Assembly: GCA_001051155.2 (NCBI GenBank)
Contig: JYIP02000007.1
Location: 498,342 to 562,341 of the forward strand
Origin: Chrysoporthe austroafricana
Lineage: Eukaryota > Ascomycota > Sordariomycetes > Diaporthales > Cryphonectriaceae
Length of the DNA: 64,000 nucleotides
Direction: 5' to 3'
Positions 55,376-64,000 of the stretch are shown piece after piece. The number at the start of each line of letters is the position of its first letter. The stretch's first letter is position 1. Under the pieces are notes generated by a model. It saw nothing but the letters and a program-made list of their open reading frames with translations, was not told the origin of the DNA and did no database searches. The position numbers and the translations under genes were made by a program.

Positions 55376-56830
55376 GCCGAGGGGAGGAGGGGGGTGTACG
55401 TTCTAGGGATAGCGCCGGGGGGAAACTCAATGGTAGCAATTGAAATTAATTTTTTTTTTTTCCTGCAATGATCTCAGTAATTACCTGAGTAATGACCCTC
55501 CGATATGATACCGAGTATAGCACTTAGGTACCTAGGCAGGTATTGAGCCAAAGCCATAAGCCTTATATGAGCAAATGAACGGCGACAATAGGAACTTGTG
55601 TCACATGCACTGCAGGCCGCTAAGCACGGGAACTACTATAACTCACACAATCAATCTTAAACTAGGTGATTATATATTAGCAAGTTCTCGGGCTAAGAAA
55701 CGCACCACGTCTCACGACAAGAATCCAGGTTTGCATAATATTAGACTTTGTACATAAAGACTGGACATTGTCTCTCGGGTCTATTCTCCACATATTCTTG
55801 CCTTTTCCCAGGCAGCGCCTCCTGCCACTTTCTAACTTTCGTTCCTTCGCGCCCAACCCGCCTATCCCATCCGCAGTTCCAAGGTCCCAGCCCTGGTTCA
55901 TCTCATCCCTCCTCGGTGAGGGCGATGCTGCTGTTGGAGACGAGGCTTAATCTGAACAGCGCCTCACCACTGTTGCATTGGAATATCTCTCAGCCCGGTG
56001 GCGAAAAGCCCGGCGCATACTAGTAGAGGCCTGTTATGCACTAACAGGGTAGGTCCATAGAGCATATGTGAGGGCAAAAACAATCCGATTCGTCGAGGAT
56101 CCAAGGGACGTGCGCCCGCCACGAGATCTTCATCTCTTTGGGGCTGTAACATATAATAGCACGGATATCTTGGCCCGCAGAAATAGCACGAAGCCTGGCA
56201 GGTAATTTTAAGTCCGTCATCATATGGTTCGTCTCTTCTGCGAGTACATCATACCGTACCACAAAATGTCATCTACTGTTTGCGGACTTGCCCAAACCCA
56301 TTTTGAGGATATATCAAGGGTCATATCACGTGAAAGACGGCATATATCATCTAATCACTGTTTAGGAAACTTGCTCAAGCCCGTCTTGAGGAAGGATCAG
56401 GAGTCATATCACGTGAAAGACGGCATATGTCATCTACTGGGAAACTTGCTCAAGCCCGCCTTGAGGAAGCATTAGGGGTCATATCACGTGAGAGACGGCA
56501 TTCTCACAAAGACGCTGAAGAGGCCTACCTTTTTTCCGGAGCTCCACTCAGTATAGTACCTACAGATTGGTTTCCCTAGGCTACCTACTGCGGTAATCGC
56601 CGAGAGATTGCAGAAGGTGCAAAGGGTGCCTTATATCATCCAGAGGTAGCCACGAGCCAGTTTGCCACCTCACACGGTCCTGTTGATCTCTGACCAAGTC
56701 CATCCACGCCGTTGTGCGAATCGAACTTCAATCGGGTCCGCCCAGGCTCCAGTATCTCTCGTCTACATCCATCAACCATCGTTATCAAAGAACACATGCG
56801 GCTTCTTCGCCACCACCAGCATTCTCAGCG
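55376..56830. other. Intergenic region with a triplicated repeat
   Basis: No supported gene. A poly-T run lies near 55450. AT content is raised at 55440-55760. The repeat at 56267-56507 is described separately. The last part is the promoter of the LRR-like gene. Confidence 0.45.
56267..56507. repeat. Three tandem 75-83 bp repeats with a CACGTG core
   Basis: Three imperfect direct copies, each running from CATCTA… through GAGGA to TCATATCACGTGAAAGACGG. The shared TCATATCACGTGA starts at 56321, 56404 and 56479. The palindrome TCACGTGA, a bHLH-type E-box, is preserved in all three. It lies 320-560 bp before the ATG of the LRR-like gene, so a regulatory role is possible but not shown. Confidence 0.85.
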
Positions 56831-58084
56831 ATGGCGTCCCAACGACCACCTCCAGTTCCAGCGGGCAACGCCACAGACCCAGCCCCGGCCGTGACGGCGC
56901 GAGGAATACCGCCCTCCACCGCCCGGCGCATGTTGTAGCTCAGTGCACTGGGCGATATGGACCAGCTCACCCACTGCTGCTGGGAGGAGCTGACGCAGTG
57001 CATGCCGGCCAACCTGCTGACCCTCGAGGGCGACCAGGAACTGGTCTCGGTCATGCTGGAATTCCTCCTGACGGGCTTCGGGCTGCTCGCCGCCTCCCCA
57101 GCACCCTTCCGCGCCCTCGTGAACCTCAGGTGGGCCGCCCCGCCCCAGAGTCCGGATGCCCATCCGTAGTGACCATGACCCAGGGCGGTAGCGGTCTTCA
57201 TCAGGCCGCCGGCAGACCCCGAAGGCGAGCTACCCCAGCCCGCGCGCTGCGGCGAGGTCGCCCGGCGGCTCGCCTGGTTCCTCCGGGCCCTGAGCGGGCC
57301 TGGCGCCCTGCCGGGCCAGCACCTGCAGCTCGCGCTAGACCTGGAGGGCCTCGAGGCGGCGCAGATCAACGAGGCGGTGCGGCTCATCCGCCGGGACCCG
57401 GGCCCGCTGCGGCTCCGGTCGGTCGCGCTGCGCTCGTACGACAGCTTCTGCGGCGTGCTCGCCGACTGCGCGCCGGGCGTCCTGGAGGCCGCCTCGGTCC
57501 CCGAGCACGGCCTGCCCCTCGTGCACCTGGCGGCCCGCCACGCCGCGACCGTCCGGGGGCTGCAGCTCGCGATCCAGGCCTTCATGCACGACTGCAACCT
57601 GGCGAACATGCTCTCCCCGTTCGTCGGCCTCGAGAAGCTGTCGATCGACTGGAGGGTCCGCGCCGACCATGCGTCCGACCCGGAAGAGGCCCAGGTGGCA
57701 AGTAGAGCCCTGTGCCGAATCCACCTCTGGCCCTTGCTGATGGAGTCTCAAACGTAGGTGGCGCTGGTCGCCGAGCACTGCAAGCACCTGTCAAGTCTGC
57801 TGCGCTTGCGACGGCTGTGCGTAGGATGGGGCGTTCACAATCAGACGGCGCTCCCGGGGGACAAGTACCACAACCTCGCACTGCAGTACCTGATAGGTAT
57901 ACAAGACCTGGAGGCGGTCTGTATCAGCACGAGACATGTACACAGCGGATTACTCGTCCAGTACCACGCAGAATACAGAGACGGCTCGGAGGTCCTGCAT
58001 GGGCCTTATGTCTCGGAGCCGACGAGACCCAAGCTACTCGACCCGTCTAAGCGGGACCTGTGGCCTTTGATATGTTTCTCGTGA
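56831..58084 (+). CDS. LRR-like unknown protein, upstream in-frame TAG
   Basis: Three exons, 56831-57129, 57205-57694 and 57758-58084, have consistent phases (introns GTGGGC…CATCAG, 75 nt, and GTGGCA…CGTAG, 63 nt). From the ATG at 56831 the frame meets one TAG at codon 36 (56936) and then continues in the same frame, reading LSALGDMDQLTHCCWEEL. Translation may therefore begin at the in-frame ATG at 56957 (329 residues), or a CAG-to-TAG change has broken a longer protein of about 371 residues. The protein is leucine-rich, with LRLRSVALRSYDSF, VGLEKLSIDW and LRLRRLCVGW spaced like weak leucine-rich repeats, as in fungal F-box-associated proteins. No F-box was identified. Function is unknown. 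Confidence 0.55.
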
Positions 58085-58882
58085 GAACCGATGGTCGGGT
58101 CGGACAGCCGATGTGGAACTGTCTTCACAAGTTGATCGACTTTGGGGAAATCGATGTCTTTGTTCCAGGTGGTTTCTCCTCCATGGTCTGCCTCAGGTGA
58201 TGTCCGCCTTGTGGCTATGCTTTTTAGGATAGTCTCTTTTCTGCACTTATCTCTCCGTCGATCTTTTAAGATGTCTTGCACTGCCCAGACACTGGTTTCA
58301 GACCTCAGCTTGCTGGGTGTTTGACGAAAGGGAGGCCGCATATTGGGTGTGTAGCCATCACACTGAGCGTCAGGCTCAATGAGTACAAGAGGCAGGATTC
58401 ATGGGCACACAAATGTTGTGACGATGGTGCTGAGGTAAAGGAGGGAGACGGTATATCTGAGTGAGGTCGTATAGCACAGGTTGTGTTGAAGCAGTGCGGC
58501 GGGTGGAAGAGTGAATTAGACGTCGTTGAGGGCTTGTAGTAGGGGTTTAGAAGACTCTGCTGCATGTGGACGGCGATAATCACCACACAGTGGAGAAGTA
58601 CGCTTGATAGCTCGAGGCAGTCCCTCACGACCTGACATGATCTGTAGGCAGGCTCATATTGAATCGTTAACATTCATCGAGATTCATATCTAATCATAAG
58701 ACACACAATACAGGCAAATCTGTCTTTACCGAGACCGAAGTACTTAATCCCCATACCCGTACCGGACTCCAGCGCCAAAGAACCCAAAAGGAACACGCCC
58801 GAGAGAACTTTCATCCCTCCACCTCCCACCTGTACGAGTGCGAAAGACCCTCAGCTAAAATATACAGCCCTTCCCCCCCCCT
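58085..58882. other. Convergent intergenic region
   Basis: Between the LRR-like gene (plus) and the OPT transporter (minus). No supported gene, probably 3' UTRs. Confidence 0.45.
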
Positions 58883-61723
58883 CTAGACCCACGTGCTCGG
58901 CCCGAAGGTCTGGCCCGGCGGCAGGACGGAGTACACGGCGGTGCTGCCGTAGTCGGCCGTCTCGAGGGCGCCGACGTTGCCGAACCAGTCGGGCGGGTCC
59001 GCCATGGTGACGTAGAGGCTGAAGAAGACGACGATGGTGGAGATAATGAGGCCGCAGTCGAGCGCCGCGGACGTGATGTAGTTGTACTGCATCCACCAGG
59101 CGTTCCAGCGGCGCTTGATGAAGAAGTTGAAGATGGTGCCGACGAAGCCCCAGCACCTGCAAAGACAAACTGTGTCAGCGGGAGGGTGCTTTCTCTCTCT
59201 CTCTGTTTCTCTGTTTGGGTAAAAGAAGAGGACTTACAGGTAGATGTACGTCGTGGCAGGAGGCAGATACCCCGAGCCACCCAGGATGAGCGGTACGTGG
59301 ATGTACCGCCACATGCTCATGGGGTACTTGCGCGCGAAGAACCACGAGATGAGCGGCGCCACCGCGCCCAGGAGCCAGAACCACCGCAGCCCGCTGTACA
59401 GGGCCCCGGCGCTGAACATCCTCCGGGGCCCGATGGCGCCCCAGATGACGCTCGCCGTGTAGAAGACCTTCTGGCCCGTGCAGGTGTACTGGTTCGGCTG
59501 GTCATCGGAACTGTTGGGGCGGAACGCTGGTCAGATTTACCCCCGGGTCTCATAGCTTGGAGATGTGAAGGGTGATAGAGGCACACCGAAAGAAGGGTGC
59601 TGGAAGATGCTGGAGATGTTGGGGGGGGAAGGTGGAGGGGAAACGAGGAGGGTGTCCCTCGGAAAGATACATACCACACATCCGGGATATGCGCCAGCGC
59701 CCAGTTCATGACGGCGATCTGGACAATGGCGGACCAGATGCTCGCGACCAGTTGCGCGAAGAACATGCTCCGCGGCGGCACCTTCATGTAGTGGCCGAGC
59801 TTCATGTCCTGCGCGAAGCCGAGGGCCTGGGTGCAACACAGGTACCCGTAGTTCTTGAACAGCATCATGGCCACGGGGCGGCCCGGCACGAGGTAGCCGA
59901 CGATGTACTCGGTCAGCAGGTTCAGGCCGAGCTGGATGTTGGTGATGGCCTGGATGATGCCGATGGGCACGGTGAAGACCACCGCGATGAGGATGCAGAC
60001 GATGAAGGCCCACCAGGGGAGCCCCGTCGGCCTGCGGTGGGGAGAGAAGAGAGGTCAGCGGGCCCGAGATCTTGAGTATTGACATATCGTCTTGTCCGGG
60101 TCGGGGACCACATCACACACTTACCAGGCACATACGACAACGAACGACAGCGCGATCATCACCACGAACAGGCACAGGTACCACCAGTCGTCCGCGTCCC
60201 GGTACTTCTTCATCATGCGCATGTGGCTGTCGTCCTCCTGGTTGCGCGCGAGCTTGAACTGCGCCTTGACCTGGCGGCTGTGGTACAGCAGCACGTGGAC
60301 GACCATGGCCGAGATGCTCGCGAACGCGAGGCCGTACGCGATGACGTACTGCGTGGGCATGTACAGCGGCGAGTAGGCGTGGTACTTCTCCTCGTTGAAC
60401 ACGGCGACGTCGAGGATCGCCGAGACGTTGTAGACGCTGCCCGTGTTGTCATACGACTGCGAGCTCTGCACGGGCAGGTACGCGCCGTACCAGAAGCCGC
60501 TGTAGTACATGCCCATGGACATGGCGACGAAGAAGACCAGGACGCCGCCGATGGTGTTGGCGATGGCGTAGAAGGGCGTGATCAGCGGCGAGCCCAGGTA
60601 CCCCGAGACGACGGTCCAGTCCAGCGTCAGCGGGAGCAGGCCGTACCCGCTGACGCCGCCGAACACCTGGTTGACGATGGTGTTCTGGGGCGCGATCCAC
60701 GTGGCGAAGCAGAAGAAGCTGAGGCCCTGGAACGCCCACCCGGGCAGCCAGTACCAGACGAACGAGCCGGCGGCGAGGATCATGAACCACTTGTACCGCC
60801 CGATCCGCCAGCCGGTCGCCGACTCGGGGTCGGCCTTGGCCGCGTGGTCGTGCAGCGTGTAGAAGAGGGCGCAGTTGACGAGGTTGCTCGGCCAGATCAT
60901 GGCGGCCGGCCAGACGAGGAACCGCCGCGAGATGCCCGCCAGCCCGTACCCGAGGCACAGCGTCGTGATGCCGAAGAGGACCTGCCACGCCCACCCGAGG
61001 TACTGCTTGTACCAGACCTGCTGCACGATGATGACGTCCGTGGCGTACAGCGCGCCGCCGCCGTACGCCGCGTTCGACATGACGGTTATTATCACGTGCT
61101 CCTTGAAGTTGAACTTGCCCGGGCAGAGGTTGAAGCGCAGGCCGAAGACGTTGAAGACCCGGTCCGGGAAGATGCGGTCCCAGAGGAGGCCGATCGGGTA
61201 CGCCACCAGCTGGATGACATAGGTCGTGACCTCGATGCTGGGGTTCCGCAGGGAGAAGAGCATGTTGATGCCGGAGCCGCACGTGCACAGGCAGAGGCCG
61301 ATGACCCACGCCCGTATCGTGTTGGCCGGCAGGTCGACGTCGTAGTTTCGCACCGTCGAGCGGACCTACACGAGCTTGTTACACGAAAACTACTCCCGCA
61401 ACCCTCACAGAAAACCCCCCTGCCCCTTCTCAGCGGGGGCTGATGGCACTCACCTCGGGATAGGGCGAGTTGTCCTCCACGATGAGATGCTCGATCTCGA
61501 CGCCCTTCTCGGCGTTGCCCTGCCTGATGGCCGCGTCGATCTGCTCCAGCTCGTCCAGGGGCATGTTCGGGTCGAGGTGGTGCATCTTCTCGAACTGCTT
61601 CAGCGACCCCACGCCCAGCGACCGCAGGATCTCCCGCTCCGACGAGGTCTCGGCCACGGCGACATCGAAGGCCACGATCTCGGCGGCGTGGCGCCGCCGG
61701 AATATCTTGTGGAAGATGTTCAT
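58883..61723 (-). CDS. OPT-family oligopeptide transporter
   Basis: Five exons (61723-61454, 61365-60125, 60031-59675, 59510-59238, 59156-58883) give 804 residues, typical for fungal OPT proteins. All four introns (88, 93, 164 and 81 nt) have good donors (GTGAGT, GTAAGT, GTATGT, GTAAGT), and phases fit. Intron 3 restores HIPDVCSDDQPNQYTC, a familiar OPT loop. After a soluble 90-residue N-terminus, more than twelve hydrophobic helices follow, e.g. LVAYPIGLLW, GGVLVFFVAMSMGMYY and LCLFVVMIALSFVVVCAW, then PTGLPWWAF. The family moves tetra- and pentapeptides, or glutathione and metal chelates, with protons across the plasma membrane. The substrate is not readable. The protein resembles the isp4-like group. 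Confidence 0.93.
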
Positions 61724-62876
61724 CCTTCCTTGCTTTCTGTGCTCGGGGGGAGCCTCATGCCCCCTTGGGGCAGTAGGTATGAGAGAGAGAGATCGTGGGC
61801 GACTCCTGCTCCTGCTGTATCATGCGGTGGAAAGCCTGGGAGGGACGGTCTAGACCGTGGCTGGGGGTGGCAACTCAGCAACGTGGTATGGAGAGGGAAG
61901 ACATCAGGATTGTGGGAGTATAATTAGACCAGAGAAGTCCTCCCAGAATTCTACCGCCGTCTAGGTCCAACAGCCTGCGAGCAGATAACAACCAGCCGCA
62001 ACGATAAAAAAAAAAAAGGTCTAGGGGCACGAAAGCCGCCCGCGGACGAGGAGGACGAGCGTGGGAGCCAGCAAGTTACCCGTCGTCCGTTTCGGAATCC
62101 AGCCACGAGGAGCGCCGGCATCTGATGGTGGACTAGTGGGCCTCGGTGCGTGGGAGCACCGCAGCAGAGTTCAATGGCATGCGCGCCATCGTGACAAGAT
62201 AGGGTTGCGCCCTGCGCCGAGGGGCGTGGGCAATGCGACCAAGGGGCCCTCGAAGTGCGGTTCGTAGGGAGGCCCGTCGGTGCTTCGCACTTCATGAAAA
62301 CCGTACCGCGGAGGTTAGATGTGGTCGACCTTCCTAAAATGTGCTATCAGCGAGGGGGGTCCCGCCGGCCATGCCCCGTGATTGGGGAAGATTGTGCATA
62401 ACGCGGAGGGTCGCAGTGGCGATAAGATGCCAGCTAAATCAAGGATAGTGCTCGGCTGCGGACATCACGATATGGCTGGCCCTGTTCAGCCCACATGTGG
62501 GAATGTCGTGATAATACTAGATGTAGATGTCAAAGCTGCACTGAGTTTCGTGATACTCGTAATCTCGCAGTGGCTCGGGAGACAAAGACTTGGCTCAGTC
62601 CGGTTCCATGGTGGACCGCTACTCTGGCGTATCAGGATATAAATGAATGGGTATTATTGACGCCCCGCATGTTATTCTTGCTCCTGACGACGGTCGCTAT
62701 CTGCTGAAGTGAGCACAGCGGGAAAACTCTGAGCCCTTGGCTCACCAGCTAAAAACCAGCACGACTCGGAGGAAGAAGATTAAGTGGCGGGCTCTTGACT
62801 CCCGCCACCTGGCGAGGTATGATCCACGTGGGATGCTCTCTCGTCTGCCGGTGTTTCGTGACATCGAGCGTTCCCA
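61724..62876. other. Intergenic, no supported gene
   Basis: Promoter and 5' UTR of the OPT gene (to about 62000, with an A-run near 62006), then unassigned DNA and the 3' flank of the G-patch gene. Confidence 0.45.
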
Positions 62877-64000
62877 TCATCCCAGCTTCTCATACCGCTC
62901 CCTCGCCTTGTTTCTCGTGACCTCCACAAAGTCAGAGTAGTTATCCTTGGTCTTCCTCGCCGCCTCAGTCACCGCATCCCCGAGCTTGCCGCCCTCGGCG
63001 CCGAGACCAACGCCCGCAGCGTACACATCCGTGGCGATGGCGTCGGTCCGCCCGGACCGGTCGGCGCCCAGGCCCTCGCCGGCCGCCCAGCCCATCTTGC
63101 CCAGGAGGGCGGCGCCCTTCGACGGCGCGGCAACCTTCTCGGGTTCCTTGCTTGCCGGCGCAGGCCCCAGGGGCGCCTTCCGCCGTGGTGCGTTAGGCTG
63201 GTTGTAGACACGCCGCCGCTCCTTGGCTCTGTCGCGGTACTGCGCACCCTTCCTGGTAGGCACCATCTTGCGAGGCGTCTTACCTATGCGAGCCAATTGC
63301 GAGATGGCTCGGTCGATGTTGCTCTGCTCGCCTAGGTTCCGGCGGTGCATCTCGCTCTCGCGTTCGTGAAGCGACAGCATGCCTGGCTTGGTGAACTTGC
63401 GCTGGCAGATGAGACAGTGCAAGTTCTCCCTGTCTGCATAGGATGTGTAAACCTTCTCTGAGGGTATATGTGAGGTGCTGGCAACACGCAAGGTGATGAT
63501 GTGAGGCGTCTTGCCTGCGGCTTTCAGTCTCTCCACGGCGGCACCTCGCTTCTCCTGGTTAGCCCTGTTCGCCTGGTGGTCCCTGTTCAGGGCCTCGTGG
63601 TCGCGCAGGGCCACCAGAGAGGCAAACTTTCGCATACAGAGCATGCAGGACAGGCTGTCTAGGTCGCTGAACGAGGTGTAAGATTCCTTCGACCGAGCTC
63701 GCTTCGACGCCACCGGTCGCTCGCTCGGGGTGGGACTCGACTCGGCACTGTCGTCGGCCTCCGCTCGGGACTGTCCTGCAAGCTCAGCACGCTTTTTGGC
63801 CCACATCTGCATCTGCGGGCCCATCACGACAGCAGGCTTGACTGCCGTCTGGCCAAGCTTGAACTTCTTGATCTTCTTCCCGGAGGCATCCTGCGCAGTC
63901 GTGAGCTCGTCAGCAGCGGCAGTCCCGGCTCTCTCGGGACTGTCCACATTGTCCGAGGTAGGCTTCTTGGCCACGTCGACATCGTCTGTGATTCTCAGGA
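62877..64000 (-). CDS. G-patch and C2H2 protein, RBM5/10-like (5' cut by window edge)
   Basis: The frame is open from the window edge to a stop at 62877, giving at least 373 residues. The first Met-like position at 63974 is GTG, not a real start, so the gene continues beyond 64000 or an acceptor lies just there. Domains in order: KKIKKFKLGQ basic stretch, two U1-type C2H2 fingers (CMLCMRKF…HEALNRDH and CLICQRKF…HERESEMH), a basic linker, then a G-patch (GKMGWAAGEGLGADRSGRTD…AGVGLG). This order is that of the C-terminus of RBM5/RBM6/RBM10-type splicing factors, where G-patches bind DEAH helicases. RRM domains would be expected in the missing 5' part. Nuclear role in pre-mRNA splicing is inferred. 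Confidence 0.85.
   Translation of the reverse strand, partial: LRITDDVDVAKKPTSDNVDSPERAGTAAADELTTAQDASGKKIKKFKLGQTAVKPAVVMGPQMQMWAKKRAELAGQSRAEADDSAESSPTPSERPVASKRARSKESYTSFSDLDSLSCMLCMRKFASLVALRDHEALNRDHQANRANQEKRGAAVERLKAAGKTPHIITLRVASTSHIPSEKVYTSYADRENLHCLICQRKFTKPGMLSLHERESEMHRRNLGEQSNIDRAISQLARIGKTPRKMVPTRKGAQYRDRAKERRRVYNQPNAPRRKAPLGPAPASKEPEKVAAPSKGAALLGKMGWAAGEGLGADRSGRTDAIATDVYAAGVGLGAEGGKLGDAVTEAARKTKDNYSDFVEVTRNKARERYEKLG

Noticed and set aside
60079..61443. 454-codon plus-strand frame
   Set aside because: Antisense of the OPT transporter exons, which show clear helices and spliced continuity on the minus strand.

Overview
The window comes from a filamentous ascomycete (Pezizomycotina), most likely a Sordariomycete. 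The genes are GC-rich with C-ending codons. Most are split by short introns (about 50-120 nt) with GTRNGY donors, CTAAC/CTGAC branch sites and YAG acceptors. GC-rich gene islands alternate with AT-rich, repeat-bearing islands of the kind left by repeat-induced point mutation (RIP). Exon coordinates below were worked out by reading splice sites and checking phase by hand. Nothing was compared with a database.

Left end (1-7.8 kb) is accessory. It holds a PD-(D/E)XK nuclease-like protein gene (639-2223), a stop-riddled relic (2512-2936), and a divergent pair of unrecognised genes that each carry an in-frame minisatellite: a broken gene with an (AWS)n run on the minus strand and a gene with a (GGGGQA)7 tail on the plus strand. 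A conserved core follows (7.8-29 kb): Mediator subunit MED12/SRB8, a TauD-type dioxygenase, an atypical SDR-like NAD(P)-binding protein, a small secreted protein, a seven-helix fungal rhodopsin-domain protein, an Asterix/UPF0139 protein of the ER translocon and a Mob2-like kinase activator.

The middle (29.8-41 kb) is the unusual part. A four-exon zinc-finger-like gene contains twelve 14-residue tandem repeats. Next come a 1.06-kb element with hAT-like inverted ends, then two 23-bp satellite arrays in opposite orientation (35.06-36.76 kb and 38.5-39.77 kb) separated by unique DNA. This layout resembles a foldback-type transposable element. Inside it are a GC-rich exon fragment that reads as the sulfur-control F-box gene (met30/scon-2/sconB family) and a complete two-exon gene for a two-helix membrane protein. 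A pogo/Fot1-like transposase end is inserted in the right array.

The right part (44-64 kb) is mostly housekeeping: a protein with an N-terminal transmembrane helix and C-terminal C2H2 fingers, the Hsp70-like SSZ1 divergent from exosome subunit RRP40, an SDR lacking the catalytic tyrosine, a cysteine-rich secreted protein, an LRR-like gene with an upstream in-frame stop, an OPT oligopeptide transporter, and the 3' end of a G-patch/zinc-finger RNA-processing gene cut by the window edge. Core gene functions cover transcription (MED12), translation and RNA decay (SSZ1, RRP40), membrane-protein insertion (Asterix), cell polarity (Mob2) and nutrient uptake (OPT). No secondary-metabolite cluster or operon-like organisation is visible.
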